This document shows, one piece after another, positions 1 through 9,401 of a stretch of DNA of 64,000 nt. The notes under the pieces were generated by a model that had not been told where the DNA came from, ran no database searches, and worked only from the letters and a program-made list of their open reading frames with translations. The stretch's first letter is position 1; the number at the start of each line of letters is the position of its first letter. Location: the NCBI RefSeq assembly GCF_900107125.1, contig NZ_FNOU01000015.1:1-64000 (forward strand), in the 5' to 3' direction. The stretch comes from Eubacterium barkeri (GTDB taxonomy: Bacteria; Bacillota; Clostridia; Eubacteriales; Eubacteriaceae). A program made the position numbers and the translations under genes.

Positions 1-496
1 GTTTCAATTCCTCATAGGTATTCTACAAATGGCCGGAGTACAAAACTCAAAGCGTACGCCGTATCGCTGTTTCAATTCCTCATAGGTATTCTACAAATGC
101 GGGGGTAAAGCTGAATTAAATACTATTTTTAATAGGTTTCAATTCCTCATAGGTATTCTACAAATACGGATCCAACTGGGAAGCCTTTAACGAAATGTTA
201 TGTTTCAATTCCTCATAGGTATTCTACAAATATACTGGTCTGGAATACCCTGAAATCAAGCAATTTGGTTTCAATTCCTCATAGGTATTCTACAAATCAT
301 TCCAAAATATCCGAATATTGTGACAGATAGAGGTTTCAATTCCTCATAGGTATTCTACAAATAATCACATCATCTACCGTATAATTATGTTGTTTCATTT
401 GTTTCAATTCCTCATAGGTATTCTACAAATCGCCAGAACAACAGACATCGTAAACTTTGCTTACATGTTTCAATTCCTCATAGGTATTCTACAAAT
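1..496 (-). CRISPR. CRISPR array, 8 repeats and 7 spacers, truncated at window start
   Basis: Eight identical 30-bp repeats start at 1, 69, 136, 202, 268, 333, 401 and 467. The seven spacers are 35-38 bp (38, 37, 36, 36, 35, 38, 36). Read on the minus strand the repeat ends in ATTGAAAC, the usual 8-nt 5' handle of type I-B crRNAs, so transcription should run from high to low coordinates. The leader-proximal, newest end is therefore at 496, next to cas2. The array starts with a full repeat at base 1 and very probably continues outside the window. All visible repeats are perfect, so no degenerate trailer repeat is seen here. Confidence 0.97.
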
Positions 497-610
497 CCCA
501 AATTTCCGCATAAACAAACAATTACATGTATAATAATATCAGATTGACACTAAAAATAAAATAAGTTCTTTATAAGATTGACAAAAAATGGTCAAAAAGA
601 CAAATTTTTC
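497..610 (-). promoter_or_regulatory. CRISPR leader
   Basis: This AT-rich stretch lies between the cas operon terminator and the first leader-end repeat and has no reading frame. It holds a 9-bp direct repeat AGATTGACA at 541-549 and 575-583, 34 bp apart, which could be promoter elements or adaptation-protein sites. On the minus strand a weak promoter-like TTGTCA-17-TTTTAT is present. The assignment as leader rests on its position and on the repeat polarity. Confidence 0.7.
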
Positions 611-662
611 TAAAAAAGGTCGTCGATGATACCATCATTTTACGACATGACACATCGACGAC
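611..662 (-). terminator. Terminator of the cas operon
   Basis: A perfect 10-bp inverted repeat GTCGTCGATG (619-628) / CATCGACGAC (653-662) is followed on the minus strand by CTTTTTT. The 24-nt loop contains a second small hairpin (ATGAT/ATCAT). It lies just after the cas2 stop and before the leader, so it would separate cas mRNA from pre-crRNA transcription. Confidence 0.7.
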
Positions 663-687
663 AAATATTTATGTCGGTTTTGTATAT

Positions 688-951
688 TTATAAAAACTGT
701 ACAAAACCACCTTTGTCTTGGCCAATGCATTGACGGTTCATATATTGCTTTGTTCGAAATTCATAGTAAATAATCGAATCGTAGTCCTCATCAATGTACG
801 TCTTCAGTTCATTTTGCAGTTTTACTAAGTTAGCCTTGGATATTTCACCTTCAAAAACGGAATTTTGGACCCATGATAAATATTTTCTGCAAATCTTCAA
901 GGCCTTTCCAACGCGCTTTTCTCCTACATCATAAAATAGAATAACAAACAT
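688..951 (-). CDS. cas2: CRISPR-associated endonuclease Cas2
   Basis: Cas2 pairs with Cas1 to insert new spacers at the leader end of the array. The 87-residue product opens with the family signature MFVILFYDVGEKRV, holding the conserved Asp of the ferredoxin-fold core, and has the usual size. The ATG at 951 is preferred over the in-frame GTG at 960 because the signature should lie at the N-terminus and a GGTGG precedes the ATG. It is the last gene of the cas operon, starting 2 bp after the cas1 stop. Confidence 0.96.
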   Translation of the reverse strand: MFVILFYDVGEKRVGKALKICRKYLSWVQNSVFEGEISKANLVKLQNELKTYIDEDYDSIIYYEFRTKQYMNRQCIGQDKGGFVQFL

Positions 952-953
952 GT

Positions 954-1949
954 TTACCACCGACTGACGTAAGGAACATAAGGGGTTTCACCCATCAGGT
1001 CCTTCTCAATTTTATAAAGCTCCATCCGGATCAGGCGGCGATAGGAAACCTTTCGCTTCAGGGCTTTGATTTCAAGGGTTTGGCTTAAACGGCGCTCGAT
1101 TTCATTCAAGAAATTCTGTTTACCCCCATCTTTGAGTAAAATACCATTATAATCTCCTTTAAAGTCGCTCTTTTTTATTTGATTTTTTCCAATAACGCTC
1201 AGAATGGCCCGGTCAATAATAATTGGTTTAAAAATTTCAGCAACATCCAAATTGAGGGAAAAACGCCTGAAGTTACTGGTATGGAGATAGGCAATTCTTG
1301 GATCCAGATGGGTGCGATAAATTTCACTGAGCACCATAGTATAAAGTACTGAATTTCCAAAACTAATCAAGGTATTCAAATTATTTTGCGGCGGTCTTCT
1401 CGTTCGCTTATCAAATACAAAATCAGGATGATCTAAAATATTATCAAAACACTGATAATACATTTCCCGGGCATGGCCTTCCACTGCCATCAATGTCTGA
1501 ATATCCGGTTGTTCCTCAATGGCCTCAATGCAGGCTTCTATTTTTAGAAGCGGATCTCCCACGTCCTTATCCCGATTTTCGTAATATTTAAGAACTTGCC
1601 GGATGTTTTTAAGGGATCCCTTGACAAACCCCTTTGCCAAGCGCAAACGATACCCCTCATCATTGTAGGCTTCAGCCTGCTTGAGTAGCAGATACCCCGA
1701 ATTATAGTGCTCTCTGGGATAAAAAGACCCCATATAATACCCATGATAATTAAAATAATGAAGGATAATCTCTTTCTGGGATAATAGCTCCAAAAGCTTT
1801 TTCGTAACATTAATTTCACCAAAGGCATAAATATCAGAGATGTCCTCCACTGGTAAATACTGCTGCCGTTCCTCGCATAAGAAACGCAATGTATTATCCT
1901 TGCGTTTCAGCTCACCATCGGAAAAGATATAAATATTCTTCTTCATCAT
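954..1949 (-). CDS. cas1: CRISPR-associated integrase Cas1
   Basis: Cas1 is the metal-dependent integrase for spacer acquisition. The 331-residue product shows the expected active-site landmarks: the Glu within GHAREMYY near the middle, and the His and Asp of the LHTSNFRRFSLNLDVAEIFKP segment. This matches type I-B Cas1. Its start ATG at 1949 overlaps the cas4 stop as TGATG, showing translational coupling. A second in-frame ATG at 1946 is equally possible. The length is normal and nothing is missing. Confidence 0.96.
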   Translation of the reverse strand: MMKKNIYIFSDGELKRKDNTLRFLCEERQQYLPVEDISDIYAFGEINVTKKLLELLSQKEIILHYFNYHGYYMGSFYPREHYNSGYLLLKQAEAYNDEGYRLRLAKGFVKGSLKNIRQVLKYYENRDKDVGDPLLKIEACIEAIEEQPDIQTLMAVEGHAREMYYQCFDNILDHPDFVFDKRTRRPPQNNLNTLISFGNSVLYTMVLSEIYRTHLDPRIAYLHTSNFRRFSLNLDVAEIFKPIIIDRAILSVIGKNQIKKSDFKGDYNGILLKDGGKQNFLNEIERRLSQTLEIKALKRKVSYRRLIRMELYKIEKDLMGETPYVPYVSRW

Positions 1950-2452
1950 CAACTCCAGCATAATTCGCCATAGGCGCAATTTTTACAATATTTACACATT
2001 TGGGTGGGTGGAGGACAATTTTCACTAAGAATTGCTTCTATCCCCGCCACCACTTCAGCAATTTCCATTTCTCCCCCTTCGTCCAACACGATGGAGATGA
2101 CCTTTTTCTCTTCTGGGATTCGAATTTCTCCAGCCGCTGCAACGCCGGCATTTTTCAGCTCCTGAAGATAATACAGAAGCTGCATCCGGGCGCTGTCCAG
2201 GAATCGACTGCTTTTTTTCACTTCAGAAACTACCATTCCGTTTTTTCCCTGGCGAATAAAATCTACTTTTCCATCCCCGATACTAATTTCTTTCTTATCC
2301 CGTTGGTACCGGTGCTCATGAATAAAACGACCGATGGCCATATTGTCGTCCTCCTGGTCTGCCGTGACGCAATGGGCCATTAACCAGACTTCCCGCTTGC
2401 AAATCATATAATACCAGACTAAGGTTCCGTTAACTTGCCGTTCACCTTCCAT
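1949..2452 (-). CDS. cas4: CRISPR-associated exonuclease Cas4
   Basis: Cas4 trims prespacers and helps choose the PAM and orientation during adaptation. The 167-residue protein has the EVKKS nuclease motif near the middle and a cysteine cluster in the last 25 residues (CKYCKNC...LC) typical of its Fe-S site. An upstream in-frame start at 2494 would overlap cas3. The ATG at 2452 is chosen because it follows GAGAGGTTGAA and gives the normal Cas4 length. It sits between cas3 and cas1, the standard I-B order. Confidence 0.94.
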   Translation of the reverse strand: MEGERQVNGTLVWYYMICKREVWLMAHCVTADQEDDNMAIGRFIHEHRYQRDKKEISIGDGKVDFIRQGKNGMVVSEVKKSSRFLDSARMQLLYYLQELKNAGVAAAGEIRIPEEKKVISIVLDEGGEMEIAEVVAGIEAILSENCPPPTQMCKYCKNCAYGELCWS

Positions 2453-2468
2453 TTCAACCTCTCTAACC

Positions 2469-4853
2469 TCACAAAAAAGTGGGTGTGTCCTCATGGGCTC
2501 GTATAAATCCGGTTTCAGGATCGTAGAATTGATTCAAGTCATCCCGACCAACCACAAACATGGAAAATCCAGGAACAATACAAATTTCTTCAAGATGCAT
2601 GGCCAATTTGATGGGCAGTGACAGGGTGTATTGCTGCATCGCCTTTTTTAAATCAGCCAGCTTTGTGAAATCCCGTTGCTTTTTCGGCACTGCATAACAA
2701 CCTTTTAGGACATCAATAGCGTTTTCTGCCGCCTCATCCACCATGACGTAAACTTCCATCTGATTGTCCAGCTCCTGGATCAAAGAAAAATGATTCAGAT
2801 CGCCTTCACTTTCAGGATCAAAATCCATTGTCGCCAACGCCTTTAAATAGCGCTCGGATTTTTCACCCCCAATATTGTCTTTCAGACGATTGTAATACTG
2901 ATCAATAAGTTCTAAATAGTCACATTCTTGTATATCACCGATTTTTTGCAATAGCTTTTCCGTAATATTAACGGAAGTGGAACCGTAAACCATCTGTGCA
3001 AAGGCCCGTTTATTATCATTAACCAGCTTGACCACTTCCACCAGACCCATGTCCTCCCCGCCATTACGGTTACACCGACCCGCGCACTGGATGATACTAT
3101 CTAGGGGCGCCAGGTCCCTGATTACCCGATCAAAGCTAATATCAACGCCTGCCTCGATGACCTGGGTGGTTACCAGTATGAGTTTCTCAATTTTCAGCTG
3201 CTTACGAAGCATCTCAATCCGTTCTCTGCGTGCCTTGGGGATAATATTTGTGGATAGATAACGTACCGATCCCCCTGCCAACTTATCCTTGAGTTGTGCA
3301 TAAATGGAAAGGGAGCTTTGAATGGTATTGACCACAATCATGGTGGATTCCCCCTGCCATTTTAAGCAGAAATCCTCACAAAAATCATCAATGGTCTGGG
3401 GATTGAGCCTCGAGTGAATCTGAGTACGATTCTGCATCTTGAAATATTTTCGATAATCCCATAAAAGTTCGGTTGCATTGGGGAAAAACAGGGGTCGGGT
3501 TGCCGTCATCATTAGAATAATCATGCCATAGTGTTCACACATTTTTTCTAAAACATGGTTTAACAAGCTATAATAATGGACATCCACAGCCTGGATTTCA
3601 TCTAAAATCACAACCGCCTGGGGATAACCTTGGACCTTTCGCAGCATTTTATTTTGGCCACCGATAATGCTTTGGAGAAATTGGACGAAGGTTGTCACCA
3701 CCGTTCCTCCTGTCCAATTTTCCAAGAGCATCTGAAAGGCCTGGTCTGAATAAATCTCGCCGGCTTCATCCTTCTTTTCCCGAAGGGCAAGGTGATGGTG
3801 TTTCATCAAATAGCGATCTATCCCCACACCTTCCATTCCGGAACGGGTATACAAATCACGAATAACCTCGTAGTTTTGGTCGATGATGGAGGTATAGGGT
3901 AAAACATAAACGAGTTTTTCAAGCTGTGGGAATCTGGCTTTCAGGCGCTGTGCTGCATAAAAACCAGTGAGTGTTTTTCCTGATCCAGTGGGTGCCGTGA
4001 TGGTATAAATACCAGGCCCTTCAACGGTTGTTTCCAGTGCCCCTTGCACCGCGCTAAAGATATCCTGGCGTAGGGTACCCATCCCATCCCTGGATAACGG
4101 ACTCCCCGCTTTTTCGTCAAGGTATGCTTTTCTGGCCTGGTCCAGGAGACTGTATTCAAAATATCCGGGGCACAATGGCGCAATCCCGGCGGCACTGAGC
4201 TTATCCCCGGTAATTAAAAGCGAATACAAGAGCTGATGCTGCCAAAAAAGTTCGGGTAGTTTCCCTTTTTTAAGATCGTTCGCTGTTTTTTTTATTTCCA
4301 GCACAAGTCCCTTAGTGATATTCACATCCTCTAAAAATGAGCGGATGCCTTCTTTGGGATTTTTTAATCCCAGGGCTTCTGCCAGCACCTGCCATTCTTC
4401 TATAATCTCTTCGGAATGCTTTTGAAGATCCCGGATCTGATCCCCCAGGATTTCGAGCTGTTTCAGAGAGTCGTACTCTAAATCTTCATCCCCTTCTAAA
4501 AAAGAGTGTTTTCGTTTGGGAAGATAGGGAGGCCCAATGGATTTAATCCTGCTGTGATGGGAGAAGATGGCACTAAAAACAAGGTATGCCTCCCCGCTGC
4601 CGCCTCCCCGTTCTTTAACCATATGGGCTCCAAAGAGTGCGGAAAGGTAGCTATGATTCCCCCGGGGATCACCATAGCTGCCATTATCTAATAAACGCCT
4701 TTGAAAAAAGGTCGTGTATTTTCCAAAATCGTGACACAGTCCTGTCAATGCAGCCAAGTCATGATCCACGGGGCCACGGTGTTCTACTGCGTAACGGGCT
4801 ACTTCCATGAGATGGGTCTTTAATTGACGCTCGGGGTGGGAATAGAAGGCCAT
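2469..4853 (-). CDS. cas3: CRISPR-associated nuclease/helicase Cas3 with HD domain
   Basis: Cas3 is recruited by Cascade and degrades the DNA target. The 794-residue protein has an N-terminal HD nuclease (CHDFGK near residue 45), a Walker A TAPTGSGKT near residue 290, the DEIQ box, the MMTATRP motif III and the QCAGRCNRNG motif VI. Nuclease and helicase are therefore in one chain, as in subtype I-B. The ATG at 4853 follows GAGGTGGGT; an in-frame GTG at 4859 is less likely. All motifs look intact. Confidence 0.96.
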   Translation of the reverse strand: MAFYSHPERQLKTHLMEVARYAVEHRGPVDHDLAALTGLCHDFGKYTTFFQRRLLDNGSYGDPRGNHSYLSALFGAHMVKERGGGSGEAYLVFSAIFSHHSRIKSIGPPYLPKRKHSFLEGDEDLEYDSLKQLEILGDQIRDLQKHSEEIIEEWQVLAEALGLKNPKEGIRSFLEDVNITKGLVLEIKKTANDLKKGKLPELFWQHQLLYSLLITGDKLSAAGIAPLCPGYFEYSLLDQARKAYLDEKAGSPLSRDGMGTLRQDIFSAVQGALETTVEGPGIYTITAPTGSGKTLTGFYAAQRLKARFPQLEKLVYVLPYTSIIDQNYEVIRDLYTRSGMEGVGIDRYLMKHHHLALREKKDEAGEIYSDQAFQMLLENWTGGTVVTTFVQFLQSIIGGQNKMLRKVQGYPQAVVILDEIQAVDVHYYSLLNHVLEKMCEHYGMIILMMTATRPLFFPNATELLWDYRKYFKMQNRTQIHSRLNPQTIDDFCEDFCLKWQGESTMIVVNTIQSSLSIYAQLKDKLAGGSVRYLSTNIIPKARRERIEMLRKQLKIEKLILVTTQVIEAGVDISFDRVIRDLAPLDSIIQCAGRCNRNGGEDMGLVEVVKLVNDNKRAFAQMVYGSTSVNITEKLLQKIGDIQECDYLELIDQYYNRLKDNIGGEKSERYLKALATMDFDPESEGDLNHFSLIQELDNQMEVYVMVDEAAENAIDVLKGCYAVPKKQRDFTKLADLKKAMQQYTLSLPIKLAMHLEEICIVPGFSMFVVGRDDLNQFYDPETGFIRAHEDTPTFL

Positions 4854-4860
4854 ACCCACC

Positions 4861-5574
4861 TCACATAAACACGATGTGTTGATCCGCCACGTCCCAGTAG
4901 GTCTTTCCCTCTTTAAAGGTCACCTCCAAAGGCCGGCCCCTTTCCTCCACCAGATAAGGTATCGCCATTAAAACACCCCGTTCTTCGGTGAAATCCCTGG
5001 CCATCTTTTCCCGTATGACCCGGTTATCCTTCAGCGCCAAGGATTCAATGAACTCAACGGGGATCACGCTGTCAATGGTAACGGAGCCATGGGCCTCCCT
5101 TTCCACCGCCTCTGTCGCTGCCACAAAATCCACGTCCGCCTGGAAGAAAGCAGTACCCAGTGTTGGCGGAAAGACAAAACGATTCTCTTCAATTCGCTTT
5201 GCCAGCTCCTCCACCACACCATCCTCTGCCACCGCAGTGATCCGATAGGAAATCCGACCATCCTGTCCCCTTAAAATTTCAAGGGGGATTTGGGTGTGTA
5301 CCTTAGGGTTACGCAAATCACCCACCGATGTGGCCAAAAGATAATTAAGGGTCTGGGTCAAGGCACGGGTCCCCCCGTTTTTTTTCACAGCGATCATTAA
5401 GTTTTTTGATGAGAGCTCCTGGTAGTAGGTATCCCGCTCTTTCCCCAGCATCCCCGCTATGAGTCCCATGATGGTCGTCCGTGGTGGAACGGAGTGGGAG
5501 AGGGATGACGAGTTGGTGTAAAACTTTCTGAAATGGGCAAATTCGCCCGATATGTCAAATACCACTCCTTTCAT
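4861..5574 (-). CDS. cas5: Cascade subunit Cas5 (I-B)
   Basis: Cas5 caps the 5' handle of crRNA in the Cascade complex. The 237-residue product begins with the family pattern KGVVFDISGEFAHFRKFY followed by SHSVPPRTTIMGLIAGMLG, the typical N-terminal Cas5 block. The ATG at 5574 follows AGGTGTGACC; the GTG at 5580 is in frame but lies closer to that site. It sits between cas7 and cas3, only 7 bp before the cas3 start. Confidence 0.94.
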   Translation of the reverse strand: MKGVVFDISGEFAHFRKFYTNSSSLSHSVPPRTTIMGLIAGMLGKERDTYYQELSSKNLMIAVKKNGGTRALTQTLNYLLATSVGDLRNPKVHTQIPLEILRGQDGRISYRITAVAEDGVVEELAKRIEENRFVFPPTLGTAFFQADVDFVAATEAVEREAHGSVTIDSVIPVEFIESLALKDNRVIREKMARDFTEERGVLMAIPYLVEERGRPLEVTFKEGKTYWDVADQHIVFM

Positions 5575-5582
5575 GGTCACAC

Positions 5583-6470
5583 CTAAGATAATCTTTCTGT
5601 TTCTAATCCCGCCAAAAGGGCATCCATTGTAATGGCCTCACCCTCGCGAACCATTTTCAGGGTTTCATCATTGTAATAATAAACATGCTTAATTTTAGAG
5701 CGTTGTTCTTCCAGGTAGCGGGATAAGGCGCTCACATCCAGCTCACATTCTGTAATATCCCGGAGGGTTGGGGAATCATCACTCAGCTTAATATAGCTCC
5801 GAAGATCCCTCAGGACACTTTGTTCATCCACCAATTCAAAACGCAGGTAGAGACGGGGATATTGGCCGATTTTACTCCGGGTACTCAGCAGCGGAATGGC
5901 GTTGACCATGGCATCATCCAAATCCCGAATATCCGACTCCTGGGTTTTCGTGTAGCTACTCCGATGTCCGCTCAGGGTTCCCGAAAAAGCAATCAAGGCA
6001 TATTTAACCCGGTAATCCTTACCGATGGCTCCTTGTTTATTGCTTTCTGAAGAGGCAAAATGGGAGGTGATGCTGCTTTCCAAAACCTCAACCCGATTTA
6101 GGGAATACCCCCAGTTGAACTGAACCGGACCAGTGAAGGATCGGTTATCTTTTTTGGCGGTGACTGTGGCGCCAAAGAGGCGGATATCTTCATAGGCTTC
6201 CAGGATAGTACCAAAGTCAAGTTTTCCATCCTTGGCCACAAATTCCTTCACCCGATTAGCTGAGGTCACCGGTTCGCCATCCACCTTTTGAACATAGAGT
6301 TCCTTTCCCTGGAGGAGGAGATAATCCCGGATATAGCGTTTTAAACGGAGGTCGGACACCAGATTGATTTCCCGCTCATAGTCCATTCTGGGACGATTTT
6401 CTTCATCTGGATCCCCATTGGGATTACACATTTTCGCATCGTATAGGTATAAAATCTGACTATTGTTCAT
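5583..6470 (-). CDS. cas7: Cascade backbone subunit Cas7 (Csh2 type)
   Basis: Cas7 forms the helical backbone that holds crRNA. The 295-residue protein has the Csh2/DevR opening YDAKMCNPNGDPDEENRPR followed by a long LRLKRYIRDYLL helix. The ATG at 6470 overlaps the cas8b stop as ATGA, indicating translational coupling. Longer in-frame starts inside cas8b are not supported. The length and position fit subtype I-B. Confidence 0.94.
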   Translation of the reverse strand: MNNSQILYLYDAKMCNPNGDPDEENRPRMDYEREINLVSDLRLKRYIRDYLLLQGKELYVQKVDGEPVTSANRVKEFVAKDGKLDFGTILEAYEDIRLFGATVTAKKDNRSFTGPVQFNWGYSLNRVEVLESSITSHFASSESNKQGAIGKDYRVKYALIAFSGTLSGHRSSYTKTQESDIRDLDDAMVNAIPLLSTRSKIGQYPRLYLRFELVDEQSVLRDLRSYIKLSDDSPTLRDITECELDVSALSRYLEEQRSKIKHVYYYNDETLKMVREGEAITMDALLAGLETERLS

Positions 6471-8392
6471 TTCGTTTCCTCCGTGATTTCCTGGGTATTT
6501 TCCCCAGTCTTTTTTCCACTCCATTGTAAACTTTCATAACCATAACCTGATAAGAGATAGAATAGATTATCGTCCTTATTTAAGGTCCATCCCGCACCCA
6601 TCCCGGCATCCAACAGTTCTTTATGGGCGGCAAAGAGTTTCTCATTGTAAACCAGGATTTTCACCTGGCGCAGTTTTTCAAAGACCTCCGAAGACAGGCG
6701 CCGCACCTTTGCCCCATCCATTCCATGGAAGTTGAGTTTATTAAGAATGGGCTTATAGGTTCCTGATCCATCGGAGGCTTTATTTTGGGCCCTTCCGATT
6801 TTCCCAACAAGGACCCCTAAAAGAAACAGGCAAACCATTTCCTCGGTGTAGCCCATGGATTGAAGATAATCCTTCATTCCTTCCGGGATGGCCAATTCGT
6901 CCAACATCATCATTTCTTGACTCCTTTCGAGCATTCCATACGATTCAATAAAGAGGAGATAAGCGACCATTTCTATAATCCGAAAGGCGATGTACTCTCC
7001 GCCACCCTCCGTTTCGGATACATTGTAGCCCACCTGGCCATACCATTTAATCCGCAGACAACCACATAAATCCTTAATCATGCGCTGTCTGGAAACCTGC
7101 CCGCCACTTAAAAAAATACCATACAAATCCAGAACATGCTGATAGTTCACCGGGTTACCATCTTCTCGCTTAACGGGTGCGTGATAATAAATGCTGTTTA
7201 AGCCAAAATTCGAGATGGTATCCTTTTTATAATAATTTTTGTACCATTCATCCACCTGCTTTTTTGCCCGATTCATTCGCCGCATAAAATCTGGGGAAAC
7301 GTCTTTAATAAATTTCTGAACTTTCCACTTTTGCTGACTCGAATGATAAAATATTATGTTAATCAAATAATGTACATTACTCTCATCAGCCAAATCATCT
7401 AACTCTGCCCGGTAGGCATCGTAATTCTCGATGGCCTTGGCTGCATTCACCGATTTCTTGATTTTACCATACCACTCATCTACGTTCGTTTCTTCCAGAT
7501 TCCCAAAAATAACATGGGGCACCAGATATACTGAAAAATCGGCAATCCTCAAAGAGCGATGACCTTCCAAAAAATTTTCAGCAACTCGAATTTGATCGTA
7601 ACAGGTTTGGCATAAAACCATATTGTGATTGTAGTTCTTTTTATCCATATTAGAAGCAAAAATAATTTGACCGGTTATGAAATATTTAAAATCAAAGTCG
7701 ATATTATCAACCACATATTCTATCGCATGTTCATTGCCGCAGAGGGAGCACTGAAGTTCCATTTCTTTCTTTTGAGCCACTTTTTTTTCGTCTCTTGAAA
7801 AATAATTTTCAATTAGTTCATCATATGCCTGCTCCAACGCAATGGGCTTGCCATTGATACAGAGCGTATAAATCGCCTGCTGCTTTTCTGTACACCCCAA
7901 CTGATCATTTACCGTCTTTTTAAAAGCCGCATTCGCTTTTATTTTATTTGAAATATCAGAATCTTTCATTGCCTCCCATAAGCTCAATTTCAGTAAATGA
8001 CGTTTTTTTACAGATACTCCCTCTCCAAAATCAAAAAAGAATGTTTTGCAGATATACTCTAGGTTATCCTTAAGTTCACATTGGGGCAATTTCTTTGATA
8101 GTTCGTCCACCACCTCTCCTAATAGATAACTACTATTACTAGAGGTGGCATACCATTGAGCTGCATTGGGTCCTCCAGCCCGACTATAGGATGAGTATTT
8201 TTCTGACGAACTGACACCTATTTCCTCATCCACATCCACCGTCAATTGAGTGTTTTCTAAATCGAAGTTGATTTTTACCAGATGAGTGGGTTCCCCCTTT
8301 GCAGTTTTCGTATCTATGATTTTAATCATCGCACTACGAAGATCTTTACTTTTCAAGATGGTCGCACCGAGTTCCGCCATGCTCTCAATCAT
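6467..8392 (-). CDS. cas8b: Cascade large subunit Cas8b
   Basis: Cas8b is the large Cascade subunit that recognises the PAM. The 641-residue protein carries a four-cysteine zinc ribbon (CSLC near residue 215 and CQTC about 45 residues later) characteristic of the Csh1/TM1802 group of Cas8b. The rest is poorly conserved, as usual for this family. Its ATG at 8392 overlaps the cas6 stop as ATGA. The identity rests on the ribbon, the size and the operon place; this gene defines the system as I-B. Confidence 0.9.
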   Translation of the reverse strand: MIESMAELGATILKSKDLRSAMIKIIDTKTAKGEPTHLVKINFDLENTQLTVDVDEEIGVSSSEKYSSYSRAGGPNAAQWYATSSNSSYLLGEVVDELSKKLPQCELKDNLEYICKTFFFDFGEGVSVKKRHLLKLSLWEAMKDSDISNKIKANAAFKKTVNDQLGCTEKQQAIYTLCINGKPIALEQAYDELIENYFSRDEKKVAQKKEMELQCSLCGNEHAIEYVVDNIDFDFKYFITGQIIFASNMDKKNYNHNMVLCQTCYDQIRVAENFLEGHRSLRIADFSVYLVPHVIFGNLEETNVDEWYGKIKKSVNAAKAIENYDAYRAELDDLADESNVHYLINIIFYHSSQQKWKVQKFIKDVSPDFMRRMNRAKKQVDEWYKNYYKKDTISNFGLNSIYYHAPVKREDGNPVNYQHVLDLYGIFLSGGQVSRQRMIKDLCGCLRIKWYGQVGYNVSETEGGGEYIAFRIIEMVAYLLFIESYGMLERSQEMMMLDELAIPEGMKDYLQSMGYTEEMVCLFLLGVLVGKIGRAQNKASDGSGTYKPILNKLNFHGMDGAKVRRLSSEVFEKLRQVKILVYNEKLFAAHKELLDAGMGAGWTLNKDDNLFYLLSGYGYESLQWSGKKTGENTQEITEETK

Positions 8393-9141
8393 TTGGTATC
8401 ACACTCCTTTTCCATTTGGATGCACCCCAGGCCCTGACTATTTCTGCTCCCCAATCCCGCGGCAAGCCCCATGCGAAGAAGCTCAGGGGTTCCGGACAAA
8501 AGCAGGCGCCCTTCATAGGCTTGCGTCGGTGTATTTTTATAGAACACCTTACGCATCACCATCCGATTAAGGGGCTTCACCTTAACCTCCCCCTCCATGG
8601 GCACCCCATAAAAGGCCTGATGTTTCTTTATTAAATTATTGGTGATGAGATGATTATAATTGGAATCTCCAGGTTTAAAAAAGTGCGTAAAAGAACGCCC
8701 ATCTGGTTTGTCCTCAGTGCTGTAAACGGCAATGGGGGACTTTGTAACCACTACACAAGGGCCCTTGGGTAACGGTGTTTCACAGACCTTTACATCCAGA
8801 ACCTCCACTGGTTGATTCCCCAATTGGAATCTTTCGCCCAACAAGAAACCATTGATCAGGCCACTGGAGAGTGCCTCAAAAACCGTTGTAATTAAAAGAT
8901 GGGGCGGTTCATTAAATAGAATCCGTCCCCTTTGTTGATCTAAAATATATTTTCCTTGTAATTTTGAAAATGTGAAAAGTTTAAAAACGCGTTTTTCGTA
9001 AGTAAATCCCTGATTATGAAGAAATTCAGCCAATTGGCTTTGGATATTATGATAAATAAAGCCCTGAATCATGGTATTGTAGTGAATGGGCACAGACAGT
9101 CCCGGGGTATTTTTACCCTTCAGCGTCAATTCTATTTGCAT
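8389..9141 (-). CDS. cas6: crRNA-processing endoribonuclease Cas6
   Basis: Cas6 cuts pre-crRNA within the repeats, leaving the 8-nt handle. The 250-residue protein ends with the glycine-rich RNA-binding loop GLGSRNSQGLGCIQM that is diagnostic of Cas6, and it has an N-terminal RAMP-like strand. An AAGGAG lies 7 bp before the ATG. It is the first gene of the operon and follows a good promoter at 9205-9233. Confidence 0.94.
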   Translation of the reverse strand: MQIELTLKGKNTPGLSVPIHYNTMIQGFIYHNIQSQLAEFLHNQGFTYEKRVFKLFTFSKLQGKYILDQQRGRILFNEPPHLLITTVFEALSSGLINGFLLGERFQLGNQPVEVLDVKVCETPLPKGPCVVVTKSPIAVYSTEDKPDGRSFTHFFKPGDSNYNHLITNNLIKKHQAFYGVPMEGEVKVKPLNRMVMRKVFYKNTPTQAYEGRLLLSGTPELLRMGLAAGLGSRNSQGLGCIQMEKECDTK

Positions 9142-9204
9142 CTGTCTTCTCCTTCATTAACGAATAAGAAAGCATCGAACAAACCATCTTTTTCTTTAAT
9201 GATA

Positions 9205-9233
9205 AGGATATCACTCGCTGTGCTCTCTGTCAA
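9205..9233 (-). promoter_or_regulatory. Predicted sigma-A promoter of the cas operon
   Basis: On the minus strand TTGACA (9228-9233) is separated by 17 bp from TATCCT (9205-9210), about 65 bp before the cas6 start. The ten-base word AGTATTGACA that contains the -35 box recurs at 9296-9305. The 9142-9401 gap holds no gene. Confidence 0.65.
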
Positions 9234-9401
9234 TACTCTGCATTTTGAGTTTTCCTAATTAATCCACAACGTTCTATTTCAGGGCTCTGGACCTATGTCA
9301 ATACTTTGGACAAAAGCAACTGTAAGTTATATAATCAATGGCACTGTGAATCCTTTAATGACAGTTTATCGCACACCTCCCCTGAAATAGGATGCGATGA
9401 T

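Noticed and set aside
401-430. GTTTCATTT at the end of the sixth spacer as an extra partial repeat
   Set aside because: Only nine bases resemble the repeat start; spacer length is normal, so it is best read as chance.
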